In this document: positions 23,955 through 34,526 of the stretch, in pieces
How the letters are laid out: each line of letters opens with the position of its first letter
How positions within the stretch are numbered: the stretch's first letter is position 1
Assembly (NCBI RefSeq): GCF_963082655.1
Contig: NC_081553.1
Location: 49,003,728 to 49,067,727, forward strand
Reading direction: 5' to 3'
Length of the DNA stretch: 64,000 bases
DNA from: Stomoxys calcitrans
Lineage: Eukaryota > Arthropoda > Insecta > Diptera > Muscidae
Translations under genes and position numbers: made by a program
The notes under the pieces: model-generated
What the model was told of the DNA's origin: nothing
The model's database searches: none
The model's input: the letters and a program-made list of their open reading frames with translations, nothing else

Positions 23955-25203
23955 ACGATTATTTCGAAAAACTTCAGCCAAATTTGACAAATATTCCGGC
24001 TTGCAAGAGCTTAAGAAGTCAAATCGGGAGATCGGTTTATATGGAAGCTATATCAGGTTATAGATCGATTCGGACCATATTACGCACAGGTGTTGGAAGT
24101 CATAACGGCACACCCCATACAAAATATCAACCTCAAAAAGTCAAATCGGGACATCGGTTTATATGGCAGCTTTGTCAGGTTAAAGACCGATTTGAACCGG
24201 TACTGTAGTTGGAAGTCAAAACAGAACACCACGAGCCCAATTTCAAGCAAATCGGACAAAAATTGCGGCTTGTAAGACCTCAAGAAGTCCAATCGGGAAA
24301 TCGGTCTATATGGGAACTATATCCGGTAATAGACCGATATGGACCGTACTTGTCAAAGTTGTTGGAAGTCATAATAGAAAATCACATGCATGCAAAATTT
24401 CAGCCAAATCGGACAAAATTGAGGCTTGTAATAGCCCAAGAAGTAAAATCTGGAGATCGGTATATATGGGAGCTATATCAGGTTATAGATCAATTTAGAT
24501 TGTACTAGGTTGTACTAGGCACAGTTGGTGGAAGTCATAACAGAACCAATCATGCAAAATGTCAGCCTAATCAGGCAAAAATTGCGGCTTATAAAGGCTC
24601 AAGAAGTCAAATCGGGAGATCAGTTTATATGGGAGCTATATCAGGTTAAAGACCGATTTGGACCATTCTCGGCACAGTTTTTGGAAGTCATCACAGAACA
24701 CTACATGCTCAATTTCAGTCAAATCAGACACAAATTGTGGCTTGTAAGGGCTCAAGAAGTAAAATCGGGAGAGCGGTTTATATTGGGTTGCCCAAAAAGT
24801 AATTGCGGATTTTTCATATAGTCGGCGTTGACAAATTTTTTTACAGCTTGTGACTCTGTAATTGCATTCTTTCTTCTGTCAGTTATCAGCTGTCACTTTT
24901 AGCTTGCTTTAGAAAAAAAGTGTAAAAAAAGTATATTCGATTAAAGTTTATTCTAAGTTTTATTAAAAATGCATTTACTTACTTTTAAAAAATCCGCAAT
25001 TACTTTTTGGGCAACACATATATGAGCTATATCAGGTTATAGACCGATTGGGGCCGTACTCGGTACAGTTGGTGGAAGTCATAATAGAACACTACTTGCA
25101 AAATTTCAGCCAAATCGGACAAAAAATCGGACAAAATTTCGATGTGTTATAAACGGAATGACTGTATTTGTATACCCCCAACGTATGGTGGTTTATACCC
25201 ACC
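23955..25203 (+). repeat. TRE-B array fused to the preceding TRE-C, MITE inserted
   Basis: Units with CAAATCGGGAGATCGGTTTA, GGGAGCTATATCAGGTTATA, TTGTTGGAAGTCATAACAGA and AGGCTCAAGAAGTCAAATCG. A 236 bp MITE splits one unit at GGTTTATA/TATGAGCTATATCAG (24782/25019). The shortened right end reads TTTCGATGTGTTATAAACGG, then CCCCAACGTATGGTGG near 25190. It is fused to TRE-C at about 23955 (TTATTTCGAAAAACTTCAGC), which suggests recombination between two elements or capture of one unit type by another. Confidence 0.85.
24783..25018 (-). mobile_element. mariner-type MITE, copy 1
   Basis: A 236 bp element with terminal inverted repeats. The left end is TTGGGTTGCCCAAAAAGT and the right end is its inverse ACTTTTTGGGCAACACA. 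TA lies on both sides (24781-24782 and 25019-25020), the target-site duplication of Tc1/mariner elements. It carries no transposase. The inside reads GTCGGCGTTGACAAATTTTT, GACTCTGTAATTGCATTCTT and AGTTTATTCTAAGTTTTAT. The orientation is opposite to the three copies at 41.9, 44.3 and 45.1 kb. Confidence 0.93.
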
Positions 25204-25482
25204 CAAAAACAGTGGAATGAAAAATCTATGTTAGGAATTCCGTGCTACTTACAATATCCTAATTGTCTTCCATGCCACGCCCCTAACTTGGTTCACGTCT
25301 GGTATTGTGTCCCCACCTTAGTGCCCCGATAGCCGGGTAATTTCAATGGGAATGCTCCAACGTCTCATCATCTCCCCCCACATGCTCTACACATGCCGCA
25401 CCGATTTTACATAAGTGAGCTCCAGTTATGATAGCAATAGCTATACTGACCTCCTTCTTACTTCCTTTCAGTAAAAGCTTTG
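25204..25482. other. Unclassified intron DNA, moderately GC-rich
   Basis: More GC than its surroundings (CATGCCACGCCCCTAAC, CATCTCCCCCCACATGCTCT). It may be a fragment of another dispersed element attached to the neighbouring SINE. No domain could be read in any frame. Confidence 0.35.
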
Positions 25483-25726
25483 TCCTCTCACAATCTGGAT
25501 CCCCCCAAGTTTAAGCTCAATGATAAGGAGCCTCCTTTTTAAAGCTAAGACCGAACGGCGACACCTCTTCTGAGGAGAAGTTTTTACATGGTCTTGTACC
25601 TCACAAATGCCGCCAGCATTAGCAGGGGTTAACCAATACCGATAATTTTATGATGGTCTAACCAGGATTCAAACCCAGGCGTTCAGCGTCATAGGCGGAA
25701 ATGCTATCCTCTGCGCTACTGTGGTG
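25483..25726 (-). repeat. tRNA-derived SINE, minus strand
   Basis: On the minus strand the head from 25726 reads CACCACAGTAGCGCAGAGGA (A-box), then CGCCTGGGTTTGAATCCTGG (B-box GGTTTGAATCC). The body follows: ATTAGCAGGGG and AATGCCGGC segments, then GACCGAACGGCG as seen from the plus strand. The same order of blocks is found at 40.1 and 44.8 kb. No coding capacity. Amplification would depend on a LINE. Confidence 0.85.
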
Positions 25727-26255
25727 TAAAGAACTGAGAATAATAAAAATCAAACCAAAAAGGGGCTTATTTCGGTGGAAATTGTAAGTTTATCCTACAC
25801 ATAACTGCACTTTAGATTGTAATTCTGGGCATTGAGACATTGAGACTAATGGGCATCAATATGCTCTCTAGGAAGAGTTTTAAATTATGCATATAACTCA
25901 ACCGTCCGATTCTTGGTATCTCTTTTTCAAACATTTCACACCTTGTGGGTCAGACTATTGGAGCGAGTTTCTGGATGTAAAGGACGGGTCTACCATATCC
26001 CCTCCATTAGAAGCGATCTTCTGACGCACCTTCAACTAAATATGATGTCCCAGAATACATCGCATTTATGAATGCATCCTTCTTAAAGAGACTTGCCATA
26101 TCCCATTGTTTAGATAGCATGTACTCACCATTCATAATTCAAGGCCTTCATCACTTACCTGAAAAAAAAACAAAAATTGAAAAAAACTATTAGAGAAAAA
26201 TTTAATAAAAGAAAAACAAGTAAAGTTCGGCGCTAAGTTCGGCCAGGCATAAATA
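25727..26255. other. Unclassified intron DNA ending in a TRE left-end fragment
   Basis: 25740-26200 shows no gene. At 26213-26253 a short piece of a TRE left end is seen (AACAAGTAAAGTTCGGCGCT, AAGTTCGGCCAGGC), cut off by the mariner insertion at 26256. Confidence 0.5.
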
Positions 26256-27080
26256 AAGGGTGATTTTATAGCTATTATGTTTTTGGCAACACTGGTTTAA
26301 ATCTTCAGTTTGGTCTATAATTTAACCATGAATCGTCTTACAAACGAACAACGTTTGCAAATTTTGAATTTTATTATCAAAATGCGTGCTCTGTTAAGAA
26401 AGTTCATCGCGCGCTTCTTCCATTGAGCGACGAAGTTCGTTTTTGGCTCAATGGGTACGTAAATAAGCAGAATTGTCGATTTTGGATTGAAGATAAGGCA
26501 GAAGCATGGCAAGAGCTACCAATGCATCCAGAAAGTGTCACAGTTTGGTGGGGTTTATGGGCTGGTGCTATCATTGGACCGTACTTCTTCAAAGATAATT
26601 CGAATCGTAACGTAACTGTGAATGGTGGGCGTTATCGTGAGATGATATTCAACTGTTTTTTTTGCCCAAAATTCAAGAGCTTGACTTGCATGGCATGTGA
26701 TTTCAACAAGACGGTGTCACATGCCACACAGCACGCGTACTTATTGAGAGGCGAGTTCGGTGAAAATTTTATTTCAAGTTCGGGACCGGTCACTTGGCCG
26801 CCTAGATCGTGCGATTTAACGCCTTTAGACTATTTTTTGTGAGGCTATGCTAAAGCTCATGTCTATACAGACAAGCCCACTCCAATTGACGCATTGAAAG
26901 ACAACATTAAACCATTTATTTGTGAGATGCCGGTCGAAATGTTGGAAAGAGTACGCCAAAATCGGACTAAGCGGTTGGACCATTTAAGGCGCAGTCACGG
27001 TTAACATTTGCATGAAATAATTCTAGACTGTGATGCCATTCATCGATATTAGTAATTGGTTCTCTTTAATCAATACCAAC
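26256..27080 (+). mobile_element. Decayed Tc1/mariner-type transposon in the Toll intron
   Basis: The left terminus AAGGGTGATTTT follows TA at 26254-26255. It is the same terminus as the fold-back element at 40544. The transposase relic inside runs 26328-27003. The right end is not clear, near 27020-27080. At roughly 0.8 kb it is shorter than an intact member would be. Confidence 0.8.
26328..27003 (+). pseudogene. mariner-type transposase pseudogene
   Basis: The ATG at 26328 begins MNRLTNEQRLQILNF, the N-terminus of the same family as at 40657. A deletion or frameshift then removes the DNA-binding half. The main open stretch (26423-26842) carries SDEVRFWLNGYVNKQN, VTVWWGLWAGAIIGPYFFKD and PPRSCDLTPLDYFL, which are catalytic-core blocks of the IS630/Tc1/mariner superfamily. 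The usual second catalytic block (QQDGA type) reads FNKTV here, so that Asp seems lost. After DYFL a TGA replaces the expected Trp codon. The frame then continues with GYAKAHVYTDKPTPIDAL to a stop at 27003. It is clearly inactive. Confidence 0.88.
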
Positions 27081-27363
27081 GGGTGCTACGGTTACATTTA
27101 ATTCAAAATAATTTTTTTTTGTTTCTCTTTCGAGATGAGCTCAATGATCGGAGATTTTCTTTGCAAATGGAAAAGGAAAGCCAGAGATAGCAACACACAC
27201 CAACCACTATGGGACGCATTTCGTCTGTGGTTAGAAGACTTGTCTACCATATAAGGTGACTTTAAGGTCCGCGCGTTGTTATGTTGTATTTGAATCGTAT
27301 TGATTGCGAAAATGCCTCTATGATACATCTACCAGATTTACCACGCTCGACAACCCTGTCTAT
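27081..27363. other. Unclassified intron DNA
   Basis: No gene or known repeat recognised. It lies between the decayed mariner and the palindrome. Confidence 0.35.
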
Positions 27364-27752
27364 TAGCTGTACCTTTTCCCAATGCATGTGCTTTTGTGTA
27401 ATGACAGATTTTTTTTTCTGTGACAATTACACTATTTCCGTGGTACACATGATTCTGCTGTGCATCTGTTGGAAGTTGTATTGATCAAAATATTTTGGCT
27501 GATTGGCTGATCCAAAATATTTTGATCAATACAACTTCCAACAGATGCACAGCAAAATCATGTGTACCACGGAAATAATGTAATTGTCACAGAAAAAAAG
27601 TCTGTCATTAGATACACAAAAAAGTCTGTCATTACACAAACTTCCAACAGATGAACAGCAGAATCATGTTTACCACGGAAATAGTGTAATTGTCACAGAA
27701 AAAAAGTCTGTCATTACACAAAAACACATGCATTGGGAAAAAGTACAGCTCA
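27364..27752. repeat. Large imperfect palindrome with a third arm copy, near the Toll exon 2 acceptor
   Basis: The left arm (27397-27499) and the right arm (27511-27612) are inverted copies around a TGATTGGCTGA spacer. CCAAAATATTTTGATCAATA and CAACTTCCAACAGATGCACA on the right mirror the left arm almost exactly. A further copy in the right-arm orientation (about 27639-27752) carries AACTTCCAACAGATGAACAG, CACGGAAATAGTGTAATTGT and CATGCATTGGGAAAAAGTAC. Its outer part pairs with 27364-27396. A transcript could form a strong stem about 180 nt upstream of the acceptor. Confidence 0.88.
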
Positions 27753-27933
27753 AATAAACTCATTGATAGATCAAAATTTGTTTTATACAAACAACAACAC
27801 TTCTCAAATACTCTGATGCCATCTAAAGAGTACTCCGGACCAAATGACATTTCACTATTTTAAGTTTCTTCGAAAAATTCTACTCTTTTCTAATAAAATT
27901 TTGTCTTTAATTTTTCTTTTTCCTCTTCCACAG

Positions 27934-30010
27934 CGACCTCTTTGCCTCACTGACCAAATTGAAAACCCTTGATGCCAGCAACAATCGACTGACCACCATC
28001 GATCCCCAGGCATTTGCCTATGCTCAAAGTATTGAGGATATCAATTTCGAAAATAATCATCTGAGTTTGGGTGAATCCTACAGCCAAATGTTGGAGGATG
28101 GTCTGGGCGCCTATCAAAGAGGTTCACCCTTTCAGCATTGCATGAGTCTGAAGCGCTTGAATTTAAAGAACAATTCAGTGATGTACATACCACAAGATTG
28201 GAAGTTTCAACTTTTGAATTTACAAGAATTGGATTTAAGCTACAACAATATCACCACCCTGTCCGAGGATGATTTGCAGTTCTTGACGCGCTCTGATCTA
28301 CACTTGAATTTGACTCACAATCAGTTGAGAATGATCAACTTTCAAAACATTGAGCTGAGTGCAGAGACCAAGTTGAATAAGGTAAAAATGGATCTCAACG
28401 ACAACCCGGTGCAATGTGATTGTGTGCTCCTGAGTTTTGTGCAATTCCTAAGGGGTGAGCGGGGCCAAGCTTTGAAACAATCCGTCATATTGAACACCCG
28501 AAATCTTAGGTGCAGTACACCCGGAAACCTAAGAGGCATGGAAGTGGAAAAGGTGAAACCCATGGAGCTGTTGTGTCCCTTCGATCATGAGGATACCAAC
28601 CCGAAGCGCTGTCCCAAGGGTTGCCAATGTTGGGTGCGTACTTTCGATCGCATTCTAATGGTGAACTGTTCCAATGGCAACCTGACCAAGGTTCCACCAC
28701 TGCCTCGCATTGAACAATTCCAGTTGGCTGGCACCGAATTGAATGTGCAAAACAATGAATTGATGAAATTGCCTTTGGCCTCAACACCAGGCTATGCGAG
28801 CGTGGTTAAGATGTTTGCAGCAGGCAATAACTTGACAGACATAGAGGGCACTCAGCTTCCCTATCATTTGACCCATTTGGATGTGCGTTACAATGCCTTG
28901 AAGTATTTCAATGAGAGTACCATCAATTTCTTGAATGAGAGTAAAACTCTGGAATCTGTATACCTATCGGGCAATCCCTGGACCTGTGATTGTGGGGCCA
29001 AGCCCTTGTTGATGTATGCCCAACGCAAATATGATGCCATCAGAGACTTTGGAGAGATGACCTGTGCCAATCTGGGGCCCACAACCAAATATATCAGCGA
29101 ATTGTCCATCACTGATATCTGCTCGGAGAGTGAACTTTATATAGCGGCCAGCATAGCCATTTCTGTGGTGGGTCTTTTAATAGGCACTCTGGCTGCCCTG
29201 TACTACAAATATCAGAAGGAAATCAAAATATGGCTATATGCCCACAATATGTTCATGTGGTTTGTAACCGAAGAGGAATTGGACAAGGATAAGAAATATG
29301 ATGCCTTCATTTCGTATTCGCATAAGGATGAGCAATTTATTGCCGAATATTTGGTGCCTCAATTGGAGAATGGCACTCCACCGTTTAAGTTGTGTGTTCA
29401 TGTGCGCGACTGGCTGGTGGGTGAGTGCATACCAGATCAAATAGTACGCTCCATAGAGGATTCGCGCAGGACCATAGTGGTGTTATCGCAACATTTCATA
29501 GACTCGGTGTGGGCCAAAATGGAATTCAAGACTGCACATCAGGCCTCCCTTACCGAGGGCAGGGCGCGAGTGATAGTCATCATATATGGGGATATAGGAA
29601 ACATAGACAATTTGGATTCGGATCTGAAGGCCTATTTGAAAATGAACACCTATCTGAAGTGGGGTGATCCCTGGTTCTGGAGCAAATTGCGTTATGCCAT
29701 GCCTCATCCGGTGAATAATGATATGAAGGGCTTGGTCAAGACACCTCTAAAGGGCTCCACAGATGATAAGCTGGAGCTGATCAAACCCTCACCGGTGACC
29801 CCCACTCTGACCACACCCCCTGGAGAGGCCACCAAAAATCCTTTGGTGGCCCATCTCAATGGAGTGGGAGCCACCCAGACGGCGGTTATGTTTGCCAATG
29901 GCAAAACTCCAGCCTACTACACCAACGGCAAGACAACGACGGCCGGCCAAAATTGCCACATCAATGGAGCTTTCATCATTAACACCAATGCCAAGCAGAG
30001 TGATGTATAG
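27934..30010 (+). CDS. Tl: Toll receptor, coding exon 2 (LRRs, transmembrane, TIR)
   Basis: Encodes the end of codon 434 to residue 1125, stop TAG at 30008-30010. In order: more LRRs ([29 protein letters not shown]); a C-terminal LRR cap (NPVQCDC at about 592-597, Cys near 648); a second N-cap (CPKGCQC at about 660-666); a short second LRR block; a second C-cap (GNPWTCDC near 780-787); one membrane helix (about 835-858, [20 protein letters not shown]); and a TIR domain (about 888-1022) with box 1 [11 protein letters not shown], box 2 [10 protein letters not shown] and box 3 FWSKLRYAM. The tail keeps LIKPSPVTP and EATKNPLVA and ends [10 protein letters not shown], as in Drosophila Toll. The TIR domain binds the MyD88 adaptor, leading through Tube and Pelle to NF-kB-type factors. 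No frameshift or missing motif is seen. The 1125-residue total is close to Drosophila (about 1,100). Confidence 0.98.
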
Positions 30011-30240
30011 AATTGGGAGAAGGCGGAAATGTTTCAATTTGATGATGTACTATACCGATGAAACATTTGAAGCGCAGCAACTCTTAACTAAGCAAAACCA
30101 CAAATCCAGAGAAACCAAAATCCTTAGGCATCAACAAGGAAGGTAACACCAGACCACCATCCCTCCCATGGACAAAGGAAACAAAAATAAGAACACAAAC
30201 ACACAACATATGTATGTATTAAAAAGGACTGAAGTGCTTG
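30011..30240 (+). other. Tl: Toll 3' UTR, proximal part (inferred)
   Basis: Non-coding sequence directly after the stop codon, composition unlike the array that follows. No convincing poly-A signal lies in it. AATAAA hexamers occur further on (for example near 31996 and from 38.0 kb), so the transcript end cannot be placed from sequence alone. Confidence 0.6.
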
Positions 30241-32960
30241 GAAAAGCTTCATTTAGCAAACACACTCTTAAATTATGTTGGACAAGTTTTTTGGTTTAAA
30301 AAAAGCTTTTCAAAATTTAAAAAAAAAATCATTTAAAGGCAATTTGCATAATTCATAGAAAACACAACTATTGGAAAAAAAAGCTTTTAAAAGCTTTTGA
30401 AAGCCTTGGAAAGCTTTCTACATATTTTGTTTAAATTTTATCATAGGGAATGAATATAAAGACTTCTCAATTCAAATATTGAGTTATTGGACAAAAAGCT
30501 TTTGGAAAAATTTGAGAGCTTTTTACTTATGCTGGTTAAATTTAAATTTAAAAAAAATATTTAAAAGCAAATTGCATATTTCCTAGAATATAATTATGGG
30601 ACAAAAAGCTTTTAAAAGCTTTTGAAAGTCTTTAAAAGCTTTCTTTTTATTTTTAGTCCGATTTTTTCATAGGGAAGGGATATAAAGACTTCTCAATTCA
30701 AATACTGAGTTATTGGGCAAAAAGCTTTTGGAAAATTTTCAGAGCTTTTTACTTATGTTGGTAAAAATTTTAATGATAGCGACACTTTGAAGTTGTTTGA
30801 TTTAAAAAAGCTTTAAAAAATTGAAAAAAAATATTTAAAGGCAATTTGCTTATTTCCTAGAAAACAATTATGGGTCAAAAAGCTTTTTAAAGCTTTTGAA
30901 AGCTTTTTACTTATTTTGATTAAATTTTATCATAGAGAATGAATATAAAGACTTCTCAATTCAAATATTGAGTTTTTGGGCAAAAAGCTTTTGGAAAAAT
31001 TTGAGAGCTTTTTACATATGTTGGTCAACATTTTAATCATAGCGACACTTTAAGATTTTAAAAACTTTTGAAAGCCTTCGAAAGCTTTCTACATATTTTT
31101 ATTAAATTTTATTATAGGAAATGTATATAAAGACTTCTCAAAAAAAGCAAAAAGCTTTTGGAAGCATTTGAGAGCTTTTTTCTTATGTTGTTCAAAATTT
31201 TTAACATAGCGACCTTTTTTAAATTATGTTGAACCAGTTGTTTGATTTAAAAAAGCTTTTCAAAAATTTTAAAAACTATTTAAAGGTAATTTTCATATTT
31301 CCTAGAAAACAATAATTGGACAAAAAGCTTTTCAAATCTTTTGAAAGCTTTTTTCGTAATTATCGTCAAATTTTAACTCAAATACTGAGTTATTGGGCAA
31401 AAAGCTTTTGGAAAAATTTGAGAGTTTTTAACTCATGTTGGTAAAAATTTTAATCATAGCGACACTTAAATTTTGTTGAACCAGTTTTTCAAAGTAAAAA
31501 AGCTTTTCAAAATACTAAAAAAAAAAATTAAATGCAATTTGCATATTTCATAGAAAACAATTATCGGACAAAAAGCTTTTAAGAGCTTTTGAAAGCCTTT
31601 GAAAGCTTTCTTCTTATTTTTGGTAAAATGTTATCACAGGGAATGAATATAAAGACTTCTCAATTCAAATATTGAGTTTTTGGGTAAAAAGCTTTTAAAA
31701 GCATTTGAGAGCTTTTTCTTATGTTGGTCAAAATTTTAATCACAGCGACGCTTTTAAGTTTTCTGATTCAAAAAAGCTTTTCAAAAAAGGCAATTTGCAT
31801 ATTTTTTAGCAAGCAATTATTGGAAAAAAGCTTTTAAAATCTCTTCAAAGTTTTTGAAAGCTTTCTCCTTAATTCGAATGAATATAAAAATATTTCGAAT
31901 TAAGTATTGAGTTATTGGACACAAAGCTTTTAAAAGCTTTGGAAGCATTTAGGAGCTTTTTTCGTATGATGCTTAAATTTTAATTTTAGCGAATGAATAA
32001 AGACTTCTCAATTCAAATTATAAAGCATAGGACAAACAAATTTAAAAAGCTCCTGAAAGCTTTTGAAAGCTTTTAACTCCTGTTATTTAAATATTACTCA
32101 TTGTACATGCTTGTAAAAACTTCTCAAATATTGAAGTATTTAGGTATTGTAAAAAGGCTTTTAAAGCTTTTGAAAGCTTATTTTAGAATAAAACAACTTT
32201 TCAATGTTTTTTTGTTTGTCAAATAATTCGAAATTTGTTGAAAATATCAACTGCATAATAAAATCACTGGCATATCAATTTCTATCAAGAAACAAAATAT
32301 AAATTCTCATAATAAGCAAAAGCTTTTTAAAGCTTTCTCTGGTCTTTGAACTAGGTTCCTTAAGCTCCCTGCCATCTGTTTGAGCTTTTTGGCACAAGTT
32401 TTTACATTCATTCATTTATGATCATAGCTTTTTATTTTTTGTAAAAAGCGAACAATATGTTCATGTATTTGTTGACAAAGACTGTTGAATGAATAAAAAG
32501 ACTTCGCAGTTCAAGTATGTAAGCATAGGACAAACACTTGTTAAAAGCTCTCGAAAGATTTTGACAGCTTTTAACTCTTGTTAGTTGAATATTCAAATAT
32601 ATAAGTATAACCAAAAAGCTTTTAAAGCTTTTGAAAACTTAATTTTGAATTAAACAACTTGTCAAAGTTTTTTTTTTTGTTTGTCAAATAATTCAAAAAT
32701 TCGTTGAAGAATCATAATAAAATCACAGGCATATTAATTTCTATCAAGGAACAAAATAGGAATTCTCATAATAGGCCAAAGCTTTTTAAAGCTACAATAT
32801 CTCTTGGCTTTGAAGATGTTGCCTTATAACTAAGTTCCTTAATCTCCCTGCTATCTGTTGGAGCTTTTTGGCCAAAGTTTTTACATTCATTTCTTTATGA
32901 TCATAGCTGGTTTTGGAAATAAACGAACAATGTGTCCATGCATTTGTTGACAAAAGCTTT
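30240..32960. repeat. AAGCTTTT-rich imperfect tandem array 3' of Toll
   Basis: Units of about 230-290 bp recur with ordered landmarks: TTATTGG-CAAAAAGCTTTTGG, GAGAGCTTTTTACTTATGTT, ATAGCGACACTTT, GGCAATTTGCATATTTCCTA, AAAGCTTTTGAAAGCC, and ATATAAAGACTTCTCAATTC. Dozens of AAGCTT palindromes lie within. The last part (about 31990-32435 against 32488-32915) is a larger direct duplication of about 490 bp, marked by CAATTTCTATCAAGAAACAA / TTTCTATCAAGGAACAAAAT and TTTATGATCATAGCT. No coding potential. Confidence 0.9.
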
Positions 32961-34089
32961 TGAAAGCTTTCTCTTTGTCTTAATTTACAGTCAAAAATTT
33001 TATCAAAACTAAATCTACTTAACTGACAAATATAAAAAAAAATAAATTTTTTTTTTCTTTGAAAAACATTTAAACAATTATATATACACAAAAAAAAATC
33101 AACTGATTATTATTTAAAATTATTTGTACTCAATTAATTGTATAAGCCATGTATTCAACTACCAATACAAAATTTACTTTTAAGTTTGAGAAAAAAAATG
33201 CCTTTTAATATTAAGTTTAAACAATTAAGCTCTCCCCAGACAAAACAAACTTAAAGCTCAAGTTTTATATTTAAGTTAAGTTTTTTGTTTATGTGTTGTA
33301 TTATACGCCCATTGACATTTCGTTTCATTTTTCATTCATGCAATACTGGTTTTAAACATTTATACAAAAAAAGCAAACTATCATCTCACAAATTTAAAGC
33401 TTTTTAAGCTTTTAAGTTTTAGTTAGAAGCAAACAATTTAAATGGAAACAAGAGTAGTGTAACTCTTTATATTATAAATAATGTAAAAACAATGTATTTT
33501 ATAATATAAGAAAATGTTAGCTTTTACTTTTTTTTCACACTCTGCAATTCATTTAAAAATATTTCATTATTTTTATTTACGAATTGTTTTAATAATTCCT
33601 ATTAGAAGCCTTGTTTTTATTATTCTTAAATTTGTAGCTGATTAATAAATTTTAAGATTAATAAAATTGGTAATAAATTCTAAAATAAAATAATAAAAAT
33701 TCAAAATATTAATTTTAACTATTTAAAAAATATTATTTTTTTACATAATTAAAGAAAAAAGGAATTTCTTCTTCTTTTTGATGTGGTTTAAAAACTCAGA
33801 AGTACACAATGATTAGATTTATTTATTAACCCAAAAACGCCTGACCCTTGATTCCCTTGTCCGATGTTAATGAAATTTCATAGATTCATTATCAAGAGCA
33901 TTTCGATTAACGTTGCGAAGCTTTTGTGGGTGACACCCTCCGATTTAAGGGCAGGGCAACTAACGCGGATCAGCGAAACGGTCAGCAAGATGAAGAAAAT
34001 CCTTTGAGGGGATATGGATCATGAGAAGACGAGTCTACGACTGAGACATAGCAGGACGGAGGTCAGTCAGGCCACACCACAGTGGATTC
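32961..34089. other. AT-rich 3' flank; nothing coding
   Basis: Mostly A/T-rich. A more GC-balanced segment at 33840-34085 (GGTGACACCCTCCGATTTAA, GCATAGCAGG-type phrases) could be part of an unrecognised element. No domain was found in six frames. Confidence 0.4.
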
Positions 34090-34526
34090 CAACAAACAAA
34101 ATTCATTTTTATATATAAGACGAGCTTATCCCGGCCCGCTTCGCTTCGCGCGGCCATTTGTGTGGCCGCGATTGTGCGCCACCGCCTTCTGACGCTCAAA
34201 ATTTTAAGGTTATGTTCGCATACTACTTATATATATCAATCACTTAATCCCGACATTGTCATGATCTGCCAGTTAACCTATTTGGGTGTAGAAGGACCAC
34301 CAAGATACTTGAACACATATTTTAATTTCGTATTCGTAAAATACTCTCAAGTATATTTTGTTGAAACCAATCATTGGCTATGATCCCATATTGAGAAGAA
34401 TTTAGGGGGTGGGGCGGCCCCCCACTCTTGGACCTCTTTTTTAAATGTCATACTCGTAATTTACTCCCGAATACTTTACATTTGAGTTCCATATTGGCAT
34501 GTTCGTCCAATATGCCTATATAATTC
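34090..34526 (+). repeat. Family-D dispersed element, copy 1 left part
   Basis: 34090-34119 is a D tail (ATTCATTTTTATATATAAGA). A D head follows from 34118, GAGCTTATCCCGGCCCGCTT. The interior has GGGGGTGGGGCGGCCCCCCA and the phrases TACTCGTAATTTACTCCCGA and TTTGAGTTCCATATTGGCAT. The copy is interrupted at about 34527 by a TRE-B. Its tail resumes at 35351-35480. Confidence 0.75.

Larger units (their letters stand above)
21191..27933 (+). other. Tl: Toll intron (phase 2), packed with mobile DNA
   Basis: The donor GTAGGT is at 21191-21196 and the acceptor TTCCTCTTCCACAG ends at 27933. The intron interrupts the LRR ectodomain between EIS and [10 protein letters not shown]. Inside, in order: unique DNA (21197-21830, with a short open frame of no evident meaning at 21311-21586), TRE-C, TRE-B with a nested MITE, unclassified DNA, a SINE, a TRE left-end fragment, a decayed mariner, and a large palindrome close to the acceptor. 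Nothing in it looks like an additional coding exon. Confidence 0.93.

Noticed and set aside
27959..27961. A second gene starting at 27959
   Set aside because: The codon is TTG inside Toll exon 2. The frame extends back to the splice acceptor at 27933 and joins exon 1.
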